DNA of 64,000 nucleotides from Streptomyces sp. DH12 (GTDB lineage Bacteria; Actinomycetota; Actinomycetes; Streptomycetales; Streptomycetaceae). Where the stretch lies: assembly GCF_020873895.1 (NCBI RefSeq), contig NZ_JAHWGT010000001.1, forward strand, positions 186,001 to 250,000, read 5' to 3'. The notes under the pieces were generated by a model. The model ran no database searches. It saw only the letters and a list, made by a program, of their open reading frames with translations, and was not told where the DNA came from. A program made the translations under genes and the position numbers. Shown here one piece after another: positions 1 to 9,329 of this stretch (position 1 is its first letter; each line of letters begins with the position of its first letter).

Positions 1-237
1 GTCGTCGATGTTGGGGAGGAACACGGCGCCGCGGTCGGCGGTCCAGCCGTCCTCGCCGGCCGTGTCGGTCGTCCCTGTGACGTCGACGCGGCCGTCCCGG
101 TCGACGTCCGCCCGCAGGTCCACCCGGGGCGGTGCCGGCGCGGCGAACGCCGGTGTCGTGGGCGCCAGTACGGCACCTATTGCGGTGAGGGCGAGGGTCA
201 CTCGTCTCGCGTTGCTCGTAACCACCGTGCGTCCCAT
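1..237 (-). CDS. Secreted protein-arginine deiminase, N-terminal fragment
   Basis: Only the first 79 codons lie in the window; the gene runs off the left edge. The ATG at 237 opens a Sec-type signal peptide: Arg near the start, a hydrophobic stretch at about residues 13-25, and a likely cleavage after FAA near residues 31-33. Next comes a calcium-loop-like segment (DLRADVDRDGRVDVTG) and the stretch AVFLPNIDD. These features resemble the start of the secreted protein-arginine deiminase family of Streptomyces, which deiminates peptidyl-arginine to citrulline. The catalytic domain lies outside the window, so the assignment rests on the N-terminal pattern alone. The alternative is another secreted protein with a dockerin-like calcium loop. 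Confidence 0.6.
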   Translation of the reverse strand, partial: MGRTVVTSNARRVTLALTAIGAVLAPTTPAFAAPAPPRVDLRADVDRDGRVDVTGTTDTAGEDGWTADRGAVFLPNIDD

Positions 238-410
238 CGTGAAAAGTGGCGGTCTGACGACCGGCAAGAGTCGATGGAGACGCGTGGCGTTGCCTGTGTG
301 GCGGATTTTGCCGACCGTTGGCCGATTGGCGAGGGGCCGGGGCCGCCGCGCGGGGCGGGCGGCATCGGTACGGGGTGCCCCCGGCGGCCGTGGCCGGGGG
401 CACGCGCGGG

Positions 411-611
411 TCAGGCGACCCGGAGCTCACACCTGCGGTAGACGCGGATGCGGCCGTGCACGGTCACCGGCGGCAGGTCCGCGAACGTCAGGCACCGGGC
501 CCGCTGGCCCAGGCTCACCGCTCGTATGTCGATGACGGGCCGACCCACGTGGTCGGAGAAGGGGACGACGTCTCCCACGCGCAGCTCCCACGGGTGCACG
601 TCCACCGCCAT
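411..611 (-). CDS. Small hypothetical protein (66 aa)
   Basis: I do not recognise the family. The reading starts MAVDVHPWELRVGDVV, continues with a conserved-looking beta-rich body (PVIDIRAVSLG, ARCLTFADLPPVTVHGRIRVYRRCEL) and resembles the short conserved Streptomyces proteins that begin LRVGDVV. It has no signal peptide and no membrane segment. The start is uncertain. GTG at 620 and TTG at 647 are in frame, and the TTG is preceded by a good GGGAGG box 8 nt upstream, so the protein may carry 12 more residues. The AT-richer segment at 660-700 is the likely promoter side. Confidence 0.5.
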   Translation of the reverse strand: MAVDVHPWELRVGDVVPFSDHVGRPVIDIRAVSLGQRARCLTFADLPPVTVHGRIRVYRRCELRVA

Positions 612-892
612 CGTGTTCACGGGCGGGCGGGGCAACCCCGCGCTCAAGGCGGGTGCCTCCCGGAAGGGCGATTCGTTTCTGCTTTGAACGATCCATGAGG
701 GTCTCACCCCGCAGCTCTACCCACCGCACCCCGCGAACCCGCCCCGCGGACCGTGACGGGAGGTGTGCGCCCCGGGCGCGCGAGCCCCGACCGCGCGCCG
801 TATCGGTCACAACACCTTCACAGACTTGCGGCCATGGTCCCGGGGACCCCGGCAACCCGGATGGCACCACCCATTTCCCAACGGGAGACACC

Positions 893-1099
893 GTGTTCGT
901 CCTTGGCATCCTGCTGCCGCCCTTCCTCCTCCTCGCCGTCGTGCTGCTCGGCCGGTACGAGGACCGCATCCTGGCCCCGCCGACGAGCTCGGCCCCGCCC
1001 GCCCCGCCTCGCCACGCCCGCCGCGGCCACCTGCGCCTGGTCCACTCGCGGGAGCCGGGCGCGGCGCGGACGCGCGGTCACGGCCGCCACGCCGCCTGA
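893..1099 (+). CDS. Small single-span membrane protein (68 aa)
   Basis: The GTG at 893 lies 7 nt after a GGGAGA ribosome-binding box. The product opens with a strongly hydrophobic helix (residues 2-20, VLGILLPPFLLLAVVLLG), followed by the charged stop-transfer RYEDR and a proline- and arginine-rich cytosolic tail. This is the layout of many tiny Streptomyces membrane proteins without a known role. It stands alone, with no operon partner in tight spacing. Confidence 0.5.
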   Translation: MFVLGILLPPFLLLAVVLLGRYEDRILAPPTSSAPPAPPRHARRGHLRLVHSREPGAARTRGHGRHAA

Positions 1100-1580
1100 G
1101 GGCGGCCGTCCGTCACGAGGCCCCCGCGGGCGAGCGCCCGTCCGACCGCGTGTACCCGCGGCGCGGGGCGTGCCGAGTGCCCCTTCCCCACGGCTGCGAG
1201 CAGGCCCCCCGTCTCGCGGCCGTGGGGAGGGGGCACCGTCATGACCGCCGAGCGCCATCGACCGCGTCCGGGAGCGGCCCGGCCCGGCCGGCCGTCCCGC
1301 CGGCAGGCGGTCACGGGACCGTACCCGACGAACCCTCACCGGGCGGGTCCCGTCGGCGAGCACCGCCGGGGGAGCGCGGACCGGCCCCGGCGGGCCCGGG
1401 CCGACCCCTCGCGGCGGTCGCCCCGCTTACGGGGGCGGGGGGGGGAGCCACGGTGGTGGGAGTGGTGGGAACGGGCGCGTTCGGAGGCGCTCATGGGGCC
1501 GGTGCCGGACCGGCGGGAGGCATTGTCCCATGTCCGGATGGTGGTGGAAGCGAAGCTTCGACAACCTGTGAGCGCGCCCT
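1100..1580. other. Intergenic stretch without a convincing gene
   Basis: About 480 bp of very GC-rich sequence. Open frames exist on both strands, but none has a ribosome-binding site together with a recognisable product. The strand-plus G-run near 1436-1446 is only low-complexity sequence. The segment from about 1500 to 1580 should hold the promoter of the downstream sensor-phosphatase pair, but I see no clear -35/-10 pair. Confidence 0.4.
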
Positions 1581-2294
1581 ATGCTCGAAGGGACGGGGTC
1601 ACGAACCCGGGCGGCCGCGCCCGGAGTCGTGTACGCGCCGGCAGGCCGCACGGTGCTCCACTGCGTACGGAAGGGGGCGGCCCTGAAGTCGGCGAACGAA
1701 TCCGATGTCGCGTTGGACCGCGACGTTTTCATGCGTGGCCTCATCAGGGAGCTGGCCAGTTCCCTGGAGTCCGTGGTCGGACTGGAGGAGGCGTCGGGCT
1801 ACATCAGCCTCGTCGGCCAGTCGGTCGGCTCGCAGATCAACGAAGCGTACACCAGGGCGCTCGCGGTACCGCGGCTCTCCCGCGAGCAGGTGGCCGACGT
1901 GCTGGTGGACCTCAAACTGCGCATCGAGGGCGACTTCTTCGTCATCTCGCAGGACGACGAGAAGATCGTCCTCGGCAGCCGCAGCTGCCCGTTCGCGGAG
2001 AAGGTGCTCGGCCGCGAGTCCATGTGCATGATGACGTCCAACGTCTTCGGCACCATCGCCGCGCAGAACCTCGGGTACGCGCGGGTCGACCTGGAGGAGA
2101 CCATCGCCCGCGGCAGCTCCGGCTGCCGCGTCGTCGTGCACCTGCGCCCCGACCTCGACGTGTTGGACGAACCCGGTCGCGAGTACTTCGGCGACGTACG
2201 GACCACGGTGGCGCCCGGCGGCGCCGGGGCGACCTGGACCGGCGGTGCACTCGGCGCGCCCGGCGGCGCCGCCCCCTCCACGGCGGGCGGATGA
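1581..2294 (+). CDS. Methanogen output domain 1 (MetOD1) sensor protein
   Basis: The core at about residues 45-190 carries the hallmarks of the MetOD1 family, a ligand- or signal-output domain often paired with SpoIIE-type phosphatases in actinobacteria: [68 protein letters not shown] and SGCRVVVHL. The conserved cysteines (SCPF, MCMM, SGC) could bind a metal or sense redox state. The stop overlaps the start of the next gene (ATGA), so the two are translationally coupled and probably act in one pathway. The start is uncertain: the ATG at 1581 has no good ribosome-binding site, and later GTG or CTG codons before LKSANESD are possible. Confidence 0.7.
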   Translation: MLEGTGSRTRAAAPGVVYAPAGRTVLHCVRKGAALKSANESDVALDRDVFMRGLIRELASSLESVVGLEEASGYISLVGQSVGSQINEAYTRALAVPRLSREQVADVLVDLKLRIEGDFFVISQDDEKIVLGSRSCPFAEKVLGRESMCMMTSNVFGTIAAQNLGYARVDLEETIARGSSGCRVVVHLRPDLDVLDEPGREYFGDVRTTVAPGGAGATWTGGALGAPGGAAPSTAGG

Positions 2295-3874
2295 TGGACC
2301 TGTCCGTGTTCCAGGCCGTCACCCGGCCGCTGCCCCACGCCGTCATGGTGTGCACCGCCTCGGGGCGGGTCCTCGCGGCCAACGCCGCGACCCACCGCAC
2401 GGTCGACGGCCTGCGCCCCGGCGCGCAACTGCTGGAGCTGGTGACCGACGCCGACGAGGTGGCCGCGCGGCTCGGGCAGTGGCTGCGGAGCGGATCCCCC
2501 CTGCCCGGCGTCATGACCGTGCGCGGCGGCAGCGGCCCGCCCGTACGCCTGCGGTGCCACGGCGCCCGAGCCACCTGGTGGCGCGGCGGGGAACCCGCGG
2601 TCCAGATCCACCTCGCGCGCCTCGACGTCAGCGACCGGTTCGTGGCCCTGAGCCAGCGCGTCACCCTCATGCACCAGCAACTGGCCTACCGGCACGCGAT
2701 CGCGGAGGAGCGCGACCGGCTGCTGCGCACCGAGACCGCCGCCCGCGCCCGGATGCAGCGCCTGTACCGGCTCACCGCCGCTCTCGCCGCCAGCGGCGAC
2801 CTCACCGACGTGTGCGAAGCCGTCCACCGGTGCGCGCCGGCGGCGCTCGACGCCCGGGAGGTGGGCCTGGAGCTGCACGTGCGGCGCATCGTGCCGGCCC
2901 TGGGGCCCACCGACACCCTCCCGACCGCGACCACGCGCTGGATCGACCTCGACGAGCGGTCCCACGCCCCGCCCGGCCCGCCCCTGCCCGCGACGGCCCG
3001 CCGCGTCCCCCTGGAGACGGAGGGCATCCACCTGGGGAGCCTCGCCGTCCACTACGAGCCCGACACCGAACCCGACGCCGACCACAGCACCGCGATCGCC
3101 CAGCAGATCGCCCAGGCCCTCCGCCGCGCGGGCCTCTTCGAGCACGAACACCGCCTCGCCGAACGGCTCCAGCGCAGCCTCCTGCCCCGCCTCCCGGACG
3201 TCCCCGACCTCGACATCGCCAGCGGCTACGCCCCCGGCACGCACATGGTCGACGTCGGCGGCGACTGGTACGACGTCCACCTCGTCGACGACGACACCGT
3301 CGGCTTCACCATCGGCGACGTCGCCGGCCACGGCATCGCCGAGGCCACCGCGATGGCGCAGATCAACACCGTGCTGCGCAGCATCGCCCGCCGACACGGC
3401 GAGCACCCACCGACGATCATGGCGGAGCTCAACGACTTCCTCGGCACGTACCACGAGGGCCGCATGGCGACCGCCTGCTACGCCGCCTACCACCGCCCCA
3501 CCCGGACCCTGCGCTACACCAAGGCGGGGCACCCGCCGCCCCTGCTGATCGGCGCGGACGGCACCACCCGGTACCTGGAGGGGGCGCTGGCCCCGCCGCT
3601 CGGCCCCGTGCCGTTCACGGAGTACCCGCAGGCCGAGGTCACCATCCCGGCCGACGCCACGCTGCTGTTCTACACCGACGGCCTCATCGAACGGCGCGGC
3701 GAGAGCCTCGACGTGGGGCTCGAACGCCTCGCCCGGGCCGCCCGCGCGACCGCCGGCCTCGACGCCCGGGGCGCCTGCGACCGGCTCCTGCACCAGCAGC
3801 CCGACTCCGACATGCCCGACGACCGGGCGCTGCTGACCGTCCGCTTCCCGCCCGGTCCGGCCGGAGGGGGGTGA
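2291..3874 (+). CDS. SpoIIE/PP2C-family serine phosphatase with PAS and GAF regions
   Basis: A 527-residue cytosolic protein. An N-terminal PAS-like segment (about 10-120, ending near the coiled region [15 protein letters not shown]) is followed by a GAF-like region (about 165-285) and a PP2C phosphatase domain (about 300-520). Metal-binding motifs are intact: [39 protein letters not shown] and DDRALLTV. Such enzymes dephosphorylate STAS anti-anti-sigma proteins. The upstream MetOD1 gene overlaps by 4 nt and probably supplies the input signal. The 3' end, including the stop codon, forms the left arm of the palindromic terminator at 3859-3918. Confidence 0.85.
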   Translation: MMDLSVFQAVTRPLPHAVMVCTASGRVLAANAATHRTVDGLRPGAQLLELVTDADEVAARLGQWLRSGSPLPGVMTVRGGSGPPVRLRCHGARATWWRGGEPAVQIHLARLDVSDRFVALSQRVTLMHQQLAYRHAIAEERDRLLRTETAARARMQRLYRLTAALAASGDLTDVCEAVHRCAPAALDAREVGLELHVRRIVPALGPTDTLPTATTRWIDLDERSHAPPGPPLPATARRVPLETEGIHLGSLAVHYEPDTEPDADHSTAIAQQIAQALRRAGLFEHEHRLAERLQRSLLPRLPDVPDLDIASGYAPGTHMVDVGGDWYDVHLVDDDTVGFTIGDVAGHGIAEATAMAQINTVLRSIARRHGEHPPTIMAELNDFLGTYHEGRMATACYAAYHRPTRTLRYTKAGHPPPLLIGADGTTRYLEGALAPPLGPVPFTEYPQAEVTIPADATLLFYTDGLIERRGESLDVGLERLARAARATAGLDARGACDRLLHQQPDSDMPDDRALLTVRFPPGPAGGG

Positions 3875-3918
3875 GGGGCGGGGGTCGCGCGACCCCCGCC
3901 CCTCACCCCCCTCCGGCC
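3859..3918. terminator. Perfect 60-bp palindrome, bidirectional terminator
   Basis: Arms of 30 bp (3859-3888 and 3889-3918) match perfectly with no spacer. The repeat covers the last codons and stop of the phosphatase and ends 6 bp before the stop of the convergent beta-propeller gene. There is no T-tract, as is usual in Streptomyces. Its position between convergent genes makes a shared rho-independent-type terminator the best explanation. Confidence 0.85.
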
Positions 3919-3924
3919 GTGCGG

Positions 3925-5898
3925 TCAGGAACCGAGCAGCGGCGGCGCGCACGCCGGGTCGAGGCGCAGGCGGGCGAGGTCCCGTCCGACGAGCGTCCAG
4001 GCGCGCCAGCCGACCGGTTCGAACGCGAGCTGCGGGTCGGTGTGCCACTCGTCGCCGAGGCCCGTCGCGAGCGTCCTGGGCTCCGCGAGGCCAGGGCCCA
4101 GCAGATGGACGTTTCCGCCGGCGAAGTAGGTCGAAGCGACCACCTGGCCCTGGTGCACCTCGATCTCGCCGTAGCCGGACAGGGCGCCGTGGCGCAGGAC
4201 CTCACGGGTCCTCAGGTCCATAACGAACCAGCCGGCGTCGCGCTTGAGCACCCCGTAGAGCAGGCCGTCGTGGACCTTGACGTCCTGCAGTGTCCGGTTG
4301 CCCGGCAGGGGCTCGACCTCCCAGAGCACCTTCTCGGTGGCCAGGTCGAAGGCGGCGACGGCGGCCGTGCTCCGGGTGGCGGCGGCCGTACCGCCGCCGA
4401 GGACGTCACCGCCGACGTACACGACGCCGCCGGGGCCGGCGCTCAGGGTCGTCAGCCCCTGGTCGCGGATGACGTCGACGAACACCTTCATCGTGCGCGC
4501 CACCGGGTCGACGACGGTCAGCGCGCCCTTCAGGTTCGCCCCGGGCGGCACGGACGCGACCAGCAGCTTGCCGGTGACGGGGTCGTACTCCATGTCCCAG
4601 GGGCGCTGCTGGCCGTGCCCCAAGGCGCCGAGGGACCGTACCCGGTCCTCGTCGCGCGGGTCGATTTCCAGGATCTCGCCGCTCGGGTACAGGGCCGCGT
4701 AGACGCGCTCGCCGACGCGGGCCATGGCCTTCGGCTCGCCCGGCACCCAGATGCTCCGCGAGGTGCGGGCGGCGGGATCATGCACGGTGATCTTGAAGTG
4801 GCCGCCCACCCACACGGTGCCGTCGGGGTGGCGAAGGATGGAGTGCGGGCGCTCGGCGCCCACCGAGAGTCCGGCCTTGATCAGGTCGGTGTGCGCGGAC
4901 GCGCCGGTCGCCAGGTCCATGGTCCACACGCCACCGCTGCCGGCGAAGCCGGTCAGCGTGGTGCCGCCGACGGCGAGGTGCCGGGTCTCGTCCTGCGGCT
5001 TGCCCGTGCCCACCAGCGTCGGTGCCGTGTCCCCGGTGCGGTAGGAGAAGACGTGGCCGGCCGGGCGGGTGGAGATGTACGCGGTGTAGTCCGCGGCGAC
5101 GCCGATCGAGTCCGCCGAGTTGCGGCCGAGGGACACCGTCCGGACGTCGCTGCCGTCGGTCTTCATGTCGTACAGGGTGGAGCCGCTGCCGGCGCGCAGC
5201 CGGGTGCGGCCGAGGGAGACCGTGGAGAACCCCGTCTCACCCTGCGCCAGCACGCGCACCGCTCCCGTGGTCCGGTTGACGGCGAGCAGCCGCTTCGTGT
5301 CGAGCAGGCCGGCGTAGACGGTGGTCGCGTCGGCGGCCACGGCACGGACGTGGTGCTCCCCGGTGGCGAGCGACCAGCTCCTGGTGGCCCCGCCGGCGGG
5401 GTCGTACTCCCACACCCGCCCGTCGGGGTTGGTGCCGGCGTAGATCTTCCCGTCCGGCGCCGCGGCGAGGCTCCAGATGGTGCCCCTGGCCGCGCCGAGC
5501 GTCTTCAGGTACCGCACCGTGCCCGTGGCCGGGTCGAAGCGGTAGAGGAGCGGCGCCGGGTAGGTGCCGATGTAGATCTGGCCGCCCGAGACGACGGTGG
5601 CCCACGCGCCCTCGGGCGCGACGCTGCCCGGCCAACCGCCGAGGGGCACCTGGCGCACGACCTTCCGGGTCGTGAGGTCGTACTCGGCGACGACGGGCGG
5701 GGTCTGGCCGCGCGTCACCACGTAGCCGCGGCCCTCGTGCACGACGGCGCCGACTATCGCCCCGGAGACCGAGGCCGGGCCGAAGCGTTCCACCCCCGTC
5801 CCGCCGCAGTCGGCGGCGGACGCCGCGTGCGCGGGCGCCGTCGGGGACAGGACCGCGAGCAGTGCCGCGAGGAGCGGTACGAGCCAGCGAGGTTTCAC
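3925..5898 (-). CDS. Secreted beta-propeller (PQQ/WD-like repeat) protein
   Basis: The GTG at 5898 follows GGAGG by 5 nt and gives a 657-residue protein with a Sec signal peptide (positive KPRW, hydrophobic core, cleavage near AHAASA). The rest is a run of beta-propeller blades with repeated patterns such as YDLTTRKV, YRFDPATGTV, EYDPAGGATRSW, VDPVARTMKV and MDLRTREVL, each ending in a short turn. Blade-type proteins of this kind are extracellular and often bind sugars or proteins, but the ligand cannot be read from the sequence. Nothing in the neighbourhood suggests a pathway. It converges on the SpoIIE gene. Confidence 0.7.
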   Translation of the reverse strand: MKPRWLVPLLAALLAVLSPTAPAHAASAADCGGTGVERFGPASVSGAIVGAVVHEGRGYVVTRGQTPPVVAEYDLTTRKVVRQVPLGGWPGSVAPEGAWATVVSGGQIYIGTYPAPLLYRFDPATGTVRYLKTLGAARGTIWSLAAAPDGKIYAGTNPDGRVWEYDPAGGATRSWSLATGEHHVRAVAADATTVYAGLLDTKRLLAVNRTTGAVRVLAQGETGFSTVSLGRTRLRAGSGSTLYDMKTDGSDVRTVSLGRNSADSIGVAADYTAYISTRPAGHVFSYRTGDTAPTLVGTGKPQDETRHLAVGGTTLTGFAGSGGVWTMDLATGASAHTDLIKAGLSVGAERPHSILRHPDGTVWVGGHFKITVHDPAARTSRSIWVPGEPKAMARVGERVYAALYPSGEILEIDPRDEDRVRSLGALGHGQQRPWDMEYDPVTGKLLVASVPPGANLKGALTVVDPVARTMKVFVDVIRDQGLTTLSAGPGGVVYVGGDVLGGGTAAATRSTAAVAAFDLATEKVLWEVEPLPGNRTLQDVKVHDGLLYGVLKRDAGWFVMDLRTREVLRHGALSGYGEIEVHQGQVVASTYFAGGNVHLLGPGLAEPRTLATGLGDEWHTDPQLAFEPVGWRAWTLVGRDLARLRLDPACAPPLLGS

Positions 5899-6104
5899 AG
5901 GTCCTCCAGGAGAAGTCGTCACCAGGGGGCGGTGGTGCCGGGGCGGACGTACGGCCGGGGCCCGGGACCGGCGGCGCTGTCGCGCCGTCCCCCCGCCCTA
6001 TTGTGACGATCTTGGTGCGGACCCTCCCCGACCGCCCCCGGCCGCCCCGGACGGTGCCGTCAGCGGTGCCGTTCGGGGTGTCGGAGGCGCCGGGACGGGA
6101 CGGC

Positions 6105-6110
6105 TATAGA
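6105..6110 (+). promoter_or_regulatory. -10 box TATAGA, leaderless promoter
   Basis: TATAGA ends 8 nt before the ATG at 6119, with no ribosome-binding site between. This is the usual geometry of leaderless Streptomyces transcripts. A -35 match is not clear. Confidence 0.5.
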
Positions 6111-6118
6111 GTCGACCC

Positions 6119-6505
6119 ATGGCCTTAGACAACCCGTCGGTGACCGCGCCGGGAACTTCCGTCACGTTCATCAACGTCTTCGAGATAACAGCCGAGCACC
6201 TGGACGCCTTCGTGGCCCGCTGGGAGGAGCGGGCGGCCCTCATGAGTGCCAAGCCGGGATTCCTCGACTCCCGCCTGCACCGGGCCCGTTCGTCGGAGAA
6301 CCGCTTCCAACTGGTCAACGTGGCGCACTGGGAGAGCCAGGAGGCGTGGGAGGCGGCCACCGCCGACACGCTCTTCAGGGAACGCACCGAGGCCGCGCGC
6401 GACGACGCGACCACCCCCATCGCGTCGAGCGCCGGCCTCTACGACGTCGCCGTGGAGTTCCGCGCCGTCACGTCGCGGCCCGACGGCCTGACCGACCCCA
6501 CCTGA
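6119..6505 (+). CDS. Antibiotic-biosynthesis-monooxygenase (ABM) domain protein
   Basis: 128 residues with a dimeric alpha-beta barrel (ABM) signature: FINVFEITAEHLDAFVARWEERAALMSAKPGFLDSRLH in pieces, then a beta strand FQLVNVAHWES and QEAWEAATA. Members act as small cofactor-free oxygenases, haem-degrading enzymes or ligand-binding proteins. Substrate is not inferable here, because neighbouring genes are unrelated. The ATG at 6119 follows a TATAGA -10 box directly, so translation probably starts from a leaderless mRNA. Confidence 0.75.
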   Translation: MALDNPSVTAPGTSVTFINVFEITAEHLDAFVARWEERAALMSAKPGFLDSRLHRARSSENRFQLVNVAHWESQEAWEAATADTLFRERTEAARDDATTPIASSAGLYDVAVEFRAVTSRPDGLTDPT

Positions 6506-6729
6506 CCGACTCGGCCTGCCCCGACCGGCCGGCCGACCGAACGATCGACGGGCCGGGCCGGGCCGGGCCGCTGTCGCTCCGCCGCGGACGCGGGCGGCCG
6601 CCGCCATGGGGGAGCGGTGGCGTACGGCAAGGGGGGCGGCGGCCGGGCGGCGGGACCGGGGGGCCCGCGCCCGGGCCGGGGGAGCCCGCGGGCGCGTGAG
6701 GGGGCGTCGCAGGGGTAGCGCGATGAGCG

Positions 6730-6735
6730 TATTGT
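6730..6735 (+). promoter_or_regulatory. -10 box TATTGT before a GTG start
   Basis: TATTGT ends 10 nt before the GTG at 6746. The predicted transcript start falls within a few bases of that codon, which supports 6746 as the start of the phosphatase gene. Confidence 0.4.
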
Positions 6736-6745
6736 CCTGGTATGG

Positions 6746-9085
6746 GTGACGGGTGTGCCGCCCGGTCCGGGAGCCTCCCCGCCGGGCTCGTTACGGGTCG
6801 CCGGGGCGCCGACGCGCACCGGCGGACCGTGCGGCCCGCCGGGCGTCGGCGTGTGCGGCCGCCCGGCGGTGCGGCAGGGGGCCGTGGTGTGTCCGCGGGG
6901 TGAGGAGCCCGTCGCCGCCGGGCTGCTGGACGGGGCGCTCGCCGACACCGTACGCCGTACCGGGGCCTCCGCCGGGGGCGTCTACCTCCTGGACGAGCCG
7001 GCTCGGACGCTGGAGCTGGCGGTGATGTGCGGGGTGCCCGTGGAAGTGGCGCTGCCGTGGGGCCGGATGGCCGTGGCCGCCCCGTTCCCCGTCGCCGACG
7101 CCGTCCGGGAGGACCGCCTGGTCTGGGTGGCGTCCCAGGACGACATGGTCCGTGCCTACCCGCGCGCCGCCGCCGGGCTGCCGTACCGGTTCGCCCTGGC
7201 GGCGGCCCCGCTGCCCGGCCGGGCCCGCTGCTGGGGCGCTCTGCTCCTGCTGTGGCCCGCGAGCCACCCGGAGGTCGCCACCCGCCGCGAGCGGGGGCAC
7301 ATCACCGCCGCCGCCCGGCGCATCGCCCGCACGCTGGACGAGGCCCCCGCCCCACCCGCCGCGTCGGCGCGGCCCCGCCTCATCCCGGTCGCCGGCGACC
7401 CCGCGGGCGTCCCGTCCCACCACGCCGCCGCCGACTACCTGGAACGCCTCCCCGAAGGGGCCGTGGCACTGGACCTGGAAGGCCGGATCACCTTCCTCGA
7501 CTCGACCGCCGCGGCGCTCCTCGGCCGCGACGCCGACCGGCTGCGCGGGACCCGGCCCTGGCAGTCGCTGCCCTGGCTCGACGCCACCTCCGCTGAGGAC
7601 CACTACCGCACCGCCGTGATCAGCCGCGACCCCGTGGCCTTCACCACGCTGCGCCCCCCGGACACGCACCTGCGCTTCGAGCTCCACCCGGACGCCAGCG
7701 GCATCAGCGTCCGCGTCACCCGCGCCGCCCCGCCCGAGGGGACCGGGCCCCCCTGCCCCGGCCCGGCCGCGTCCCCCGCTCCCGCCGCCCCACCCGCGCC
7801 GACCGCTCCCGCATCGGCGCCGACCGCCCCCGGGCCCACCGGCACCCCCGCCACCGCCGCCCCCGGCGCCGTCCAGGTGGGGCGGCTCTACCAGCTGCTG
7901 CACCTGGCGGCCGCCCTGACCGAGACCGTCGCCGTCCGCGACGTCGTCGACCTGGTCGCCCAGCAGATCCTGCCCGCCTTCGACGCCGACGGCCTGGTGC
8001 TGTCCGCCGCCGACGCGGGCCGGCTGCGGATCACCGGCCACCACGGCTACGACCCCGGGGTGATCGAGCGCCTCGACGGGCTGCCGCTCGACACGGACCT
8101 CACCCCCGCCGGACAGGTCCTCGCCACCGGGGTGCCCTCCTTCTTCACCGACCCCGCGGAGATGGCGCACGGCTACCCGAGGGCCCCGCAGATCAGCGGC
8201 AAGCAGGCGTGGGCCTTCCTCCCGCTGGTCATCTCCGGGCGCCCCGTGGGCTGCTGCATCCTCTCCTACGACCACCCGCGCTCCTTCACCGCCGACGAGC
8301 GGGCCGTGCTCACCTCGCTGGCCGGACTGATCGCCCAGGCCCTGGACCGCGCCCGCCTCTACGACGCCGTGCACGACCTCGCGCACGGCCTCCAGCAGGC
8401 GCTGCTCCCGCGGAGCCTGCCCACGGTCGCGGGGCTGCGGATCGCCGCCCGCTACCTCCCGGCGAGCCACGGCATGAACGTCGGTGGCGACTTCTACGAC
8501 GTCATCCGCCTCGACTCCACCACGGTCGCGGCCGTCATCGGCGACGTCCAGGGCCACAACGTCGCCGCCGCGGCGCTCATGGGGCAGGTCCGCACGGCCA
8601 TCCACGCCACCGCCGGTGCCGCGCCCGACGAGGTCCTCGCGCGCACGAACCGGGTCCTCGCCGACCTGGAGACCGATCTGCTGGTGTCGTGCCTGTACGC
8701 GCACATCGACCTCGCCCGGGGGCGGGCCGCCCTCGCCGGCGCGGGGCACCCGCCGCCGCTGCTGTACCAGCCGGGGCGGCCACCCGGACCGGTGCCCCTC
8801 GACCCGGCCCCGCTGCTCGGCGTCGACGCCGAGCTGACCTGCGCCGTCACCGACCTGGTGCTCACCCCGGGCACGACGCTGGCCTTCCACACCGACGGTC
8901 TGACCGAGGTGCCGGGAGCCGACCCCGACCGCGTCACCGCCGACCTCGCCCGGTACCTGGCCGCACACGCCTCGCAGGACCCCGACCTGCTCATCGACGG
9001 CCTGATCCGCCACGCGTGGACGTCGGGCCGGTACACCGACGACATCGCCATGCTCCTGCTCCGCACGGAACCGCCGGCGCCCTGA
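6746..9085 (+). CDS. Multi-sensor SpoIIE-family phosphatase (GAF-PAS-GAF-PP2C)
   Basis: 779 residues. The order appears to be GAF-like (about 55-190), PAS-like (about 225-330, YLERLPEGAVALDLEGRITFLD), an Ala/Pro-rich linker (about 330-375), GAF (about 380-540, QILPAFDADGLVL, SFTADERAVLTSLAGLIAQAL) and PP2C (about 560-775). Catalytic motifs: MNVGGDFYDV, GDVQGHNVAAA (usually GHG), [17 protein letters not shown] and YTDDIAMLLL. The role would be dephosphorylation of STAS partners in response to internal signals. GTG at 6746 fits the -10 box upstream; a later GTG at 6884 with AGGGGG before it is the alternative. Confidence 0.8.
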   Translation: MTGVPPGPGASPPGSLRVAGAPTRTGGPCGPPGVGVCGRPAVRQGAVVCPRGEEPVAAGLLDGALADTVRRTGASAGGVYLLDEPARTLELAVMCGVPVEVALPWGRMAVAAPFPVADAVREDRLVWVASQDDMVRAYPRAAAGLPYRFALAAAPLPGRARCWGALLLLWPASHPEVATRRERGHITAAARRIARTLDEAPAPPAASARPRLIPVAGDPAGVPSHHAAADYLERLPEGAVALDLEGRITFLDSTAAALLGRDADRLRGTRPWQSLPWLDATSAEDHYRTAVISRDPVAFTTLRPPDTHLRFELHPDASGISVRVTRAAPPEGTGPPCPGPAASPAPAAPPAPTAPASAPTAPGPTGTPATAAPGAVQVGRLYQLLHLAAALTETVAVRDVVDLVAQQILPAFDADGLVLSAADAGRLRITGHHGYDPGVIERLDGLPLDTDLTPAGQVLATGVPSFFTDPAEMAHGYPRAPQISGKQAWAFLPLVISGRPVGCCILSYDHPRSFTADERAVLTSLAGLIAQALDRARLYDAVHDLAHGLQQALLPRSLPTVAGLRIAARYLPASHGMNVGGDFYDVIRLDSTTVAAVIGDVQGHNVAAAALMGQVRTAIHATAGAAPDEVLARTNRVLADLETDLLVSCLYAHIDLARGRAALAGAGHPPPLLYQPGRPPGPVPLDPAPLLGVDAELTCAVTDLVLTPGTTLAFHTDGLTEVPGADPDRVTADLARYLAAHASQDPDLLIDGLIRHAWTSGRYTDDIAMLLLRTEPPAP

Positions 9086-9329
9086 CGTCCCGCCGGGACC
9101 GCGCCGGGACCTCGGCGGACCTCGGCGGGACCGCGCCGGGAGGGGCCCGGACGGAAGGCGGCCCCGCCACCGGGACAGGAAGGGGTGGCGGGGCCGGGTG
9201 CCCGGCGCCGGTCGGGGGGGGCGTCGACGCCGACTCGGGTCCCCGTCCGGGTACCCCGGCCCTCCCGGGTCATGCCCGCCCGCTTCCGGCGCGTTCACCG
9301 CGCCCGCACAGGCGTCCCGGCCGAGCGGG

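Noticed and set aside
1427-1744. Possible minus-strand gene at 1.4-1.7 kb
   Set aside because: Low-complexity Pro/Arg product, no ribosome-binding site, and an overlap with the start of the MetOD1 gene.
2245-6006. Very long open frame on the plus strand (over 1200 codons), crossing the SpoIIE and beta-propeller genes
   Set aside because: It is the antisense or shifted shadow of real genes in very GC-rich DNA: it reads Arg-, Pro- and Ala-rich without any domain pattern.
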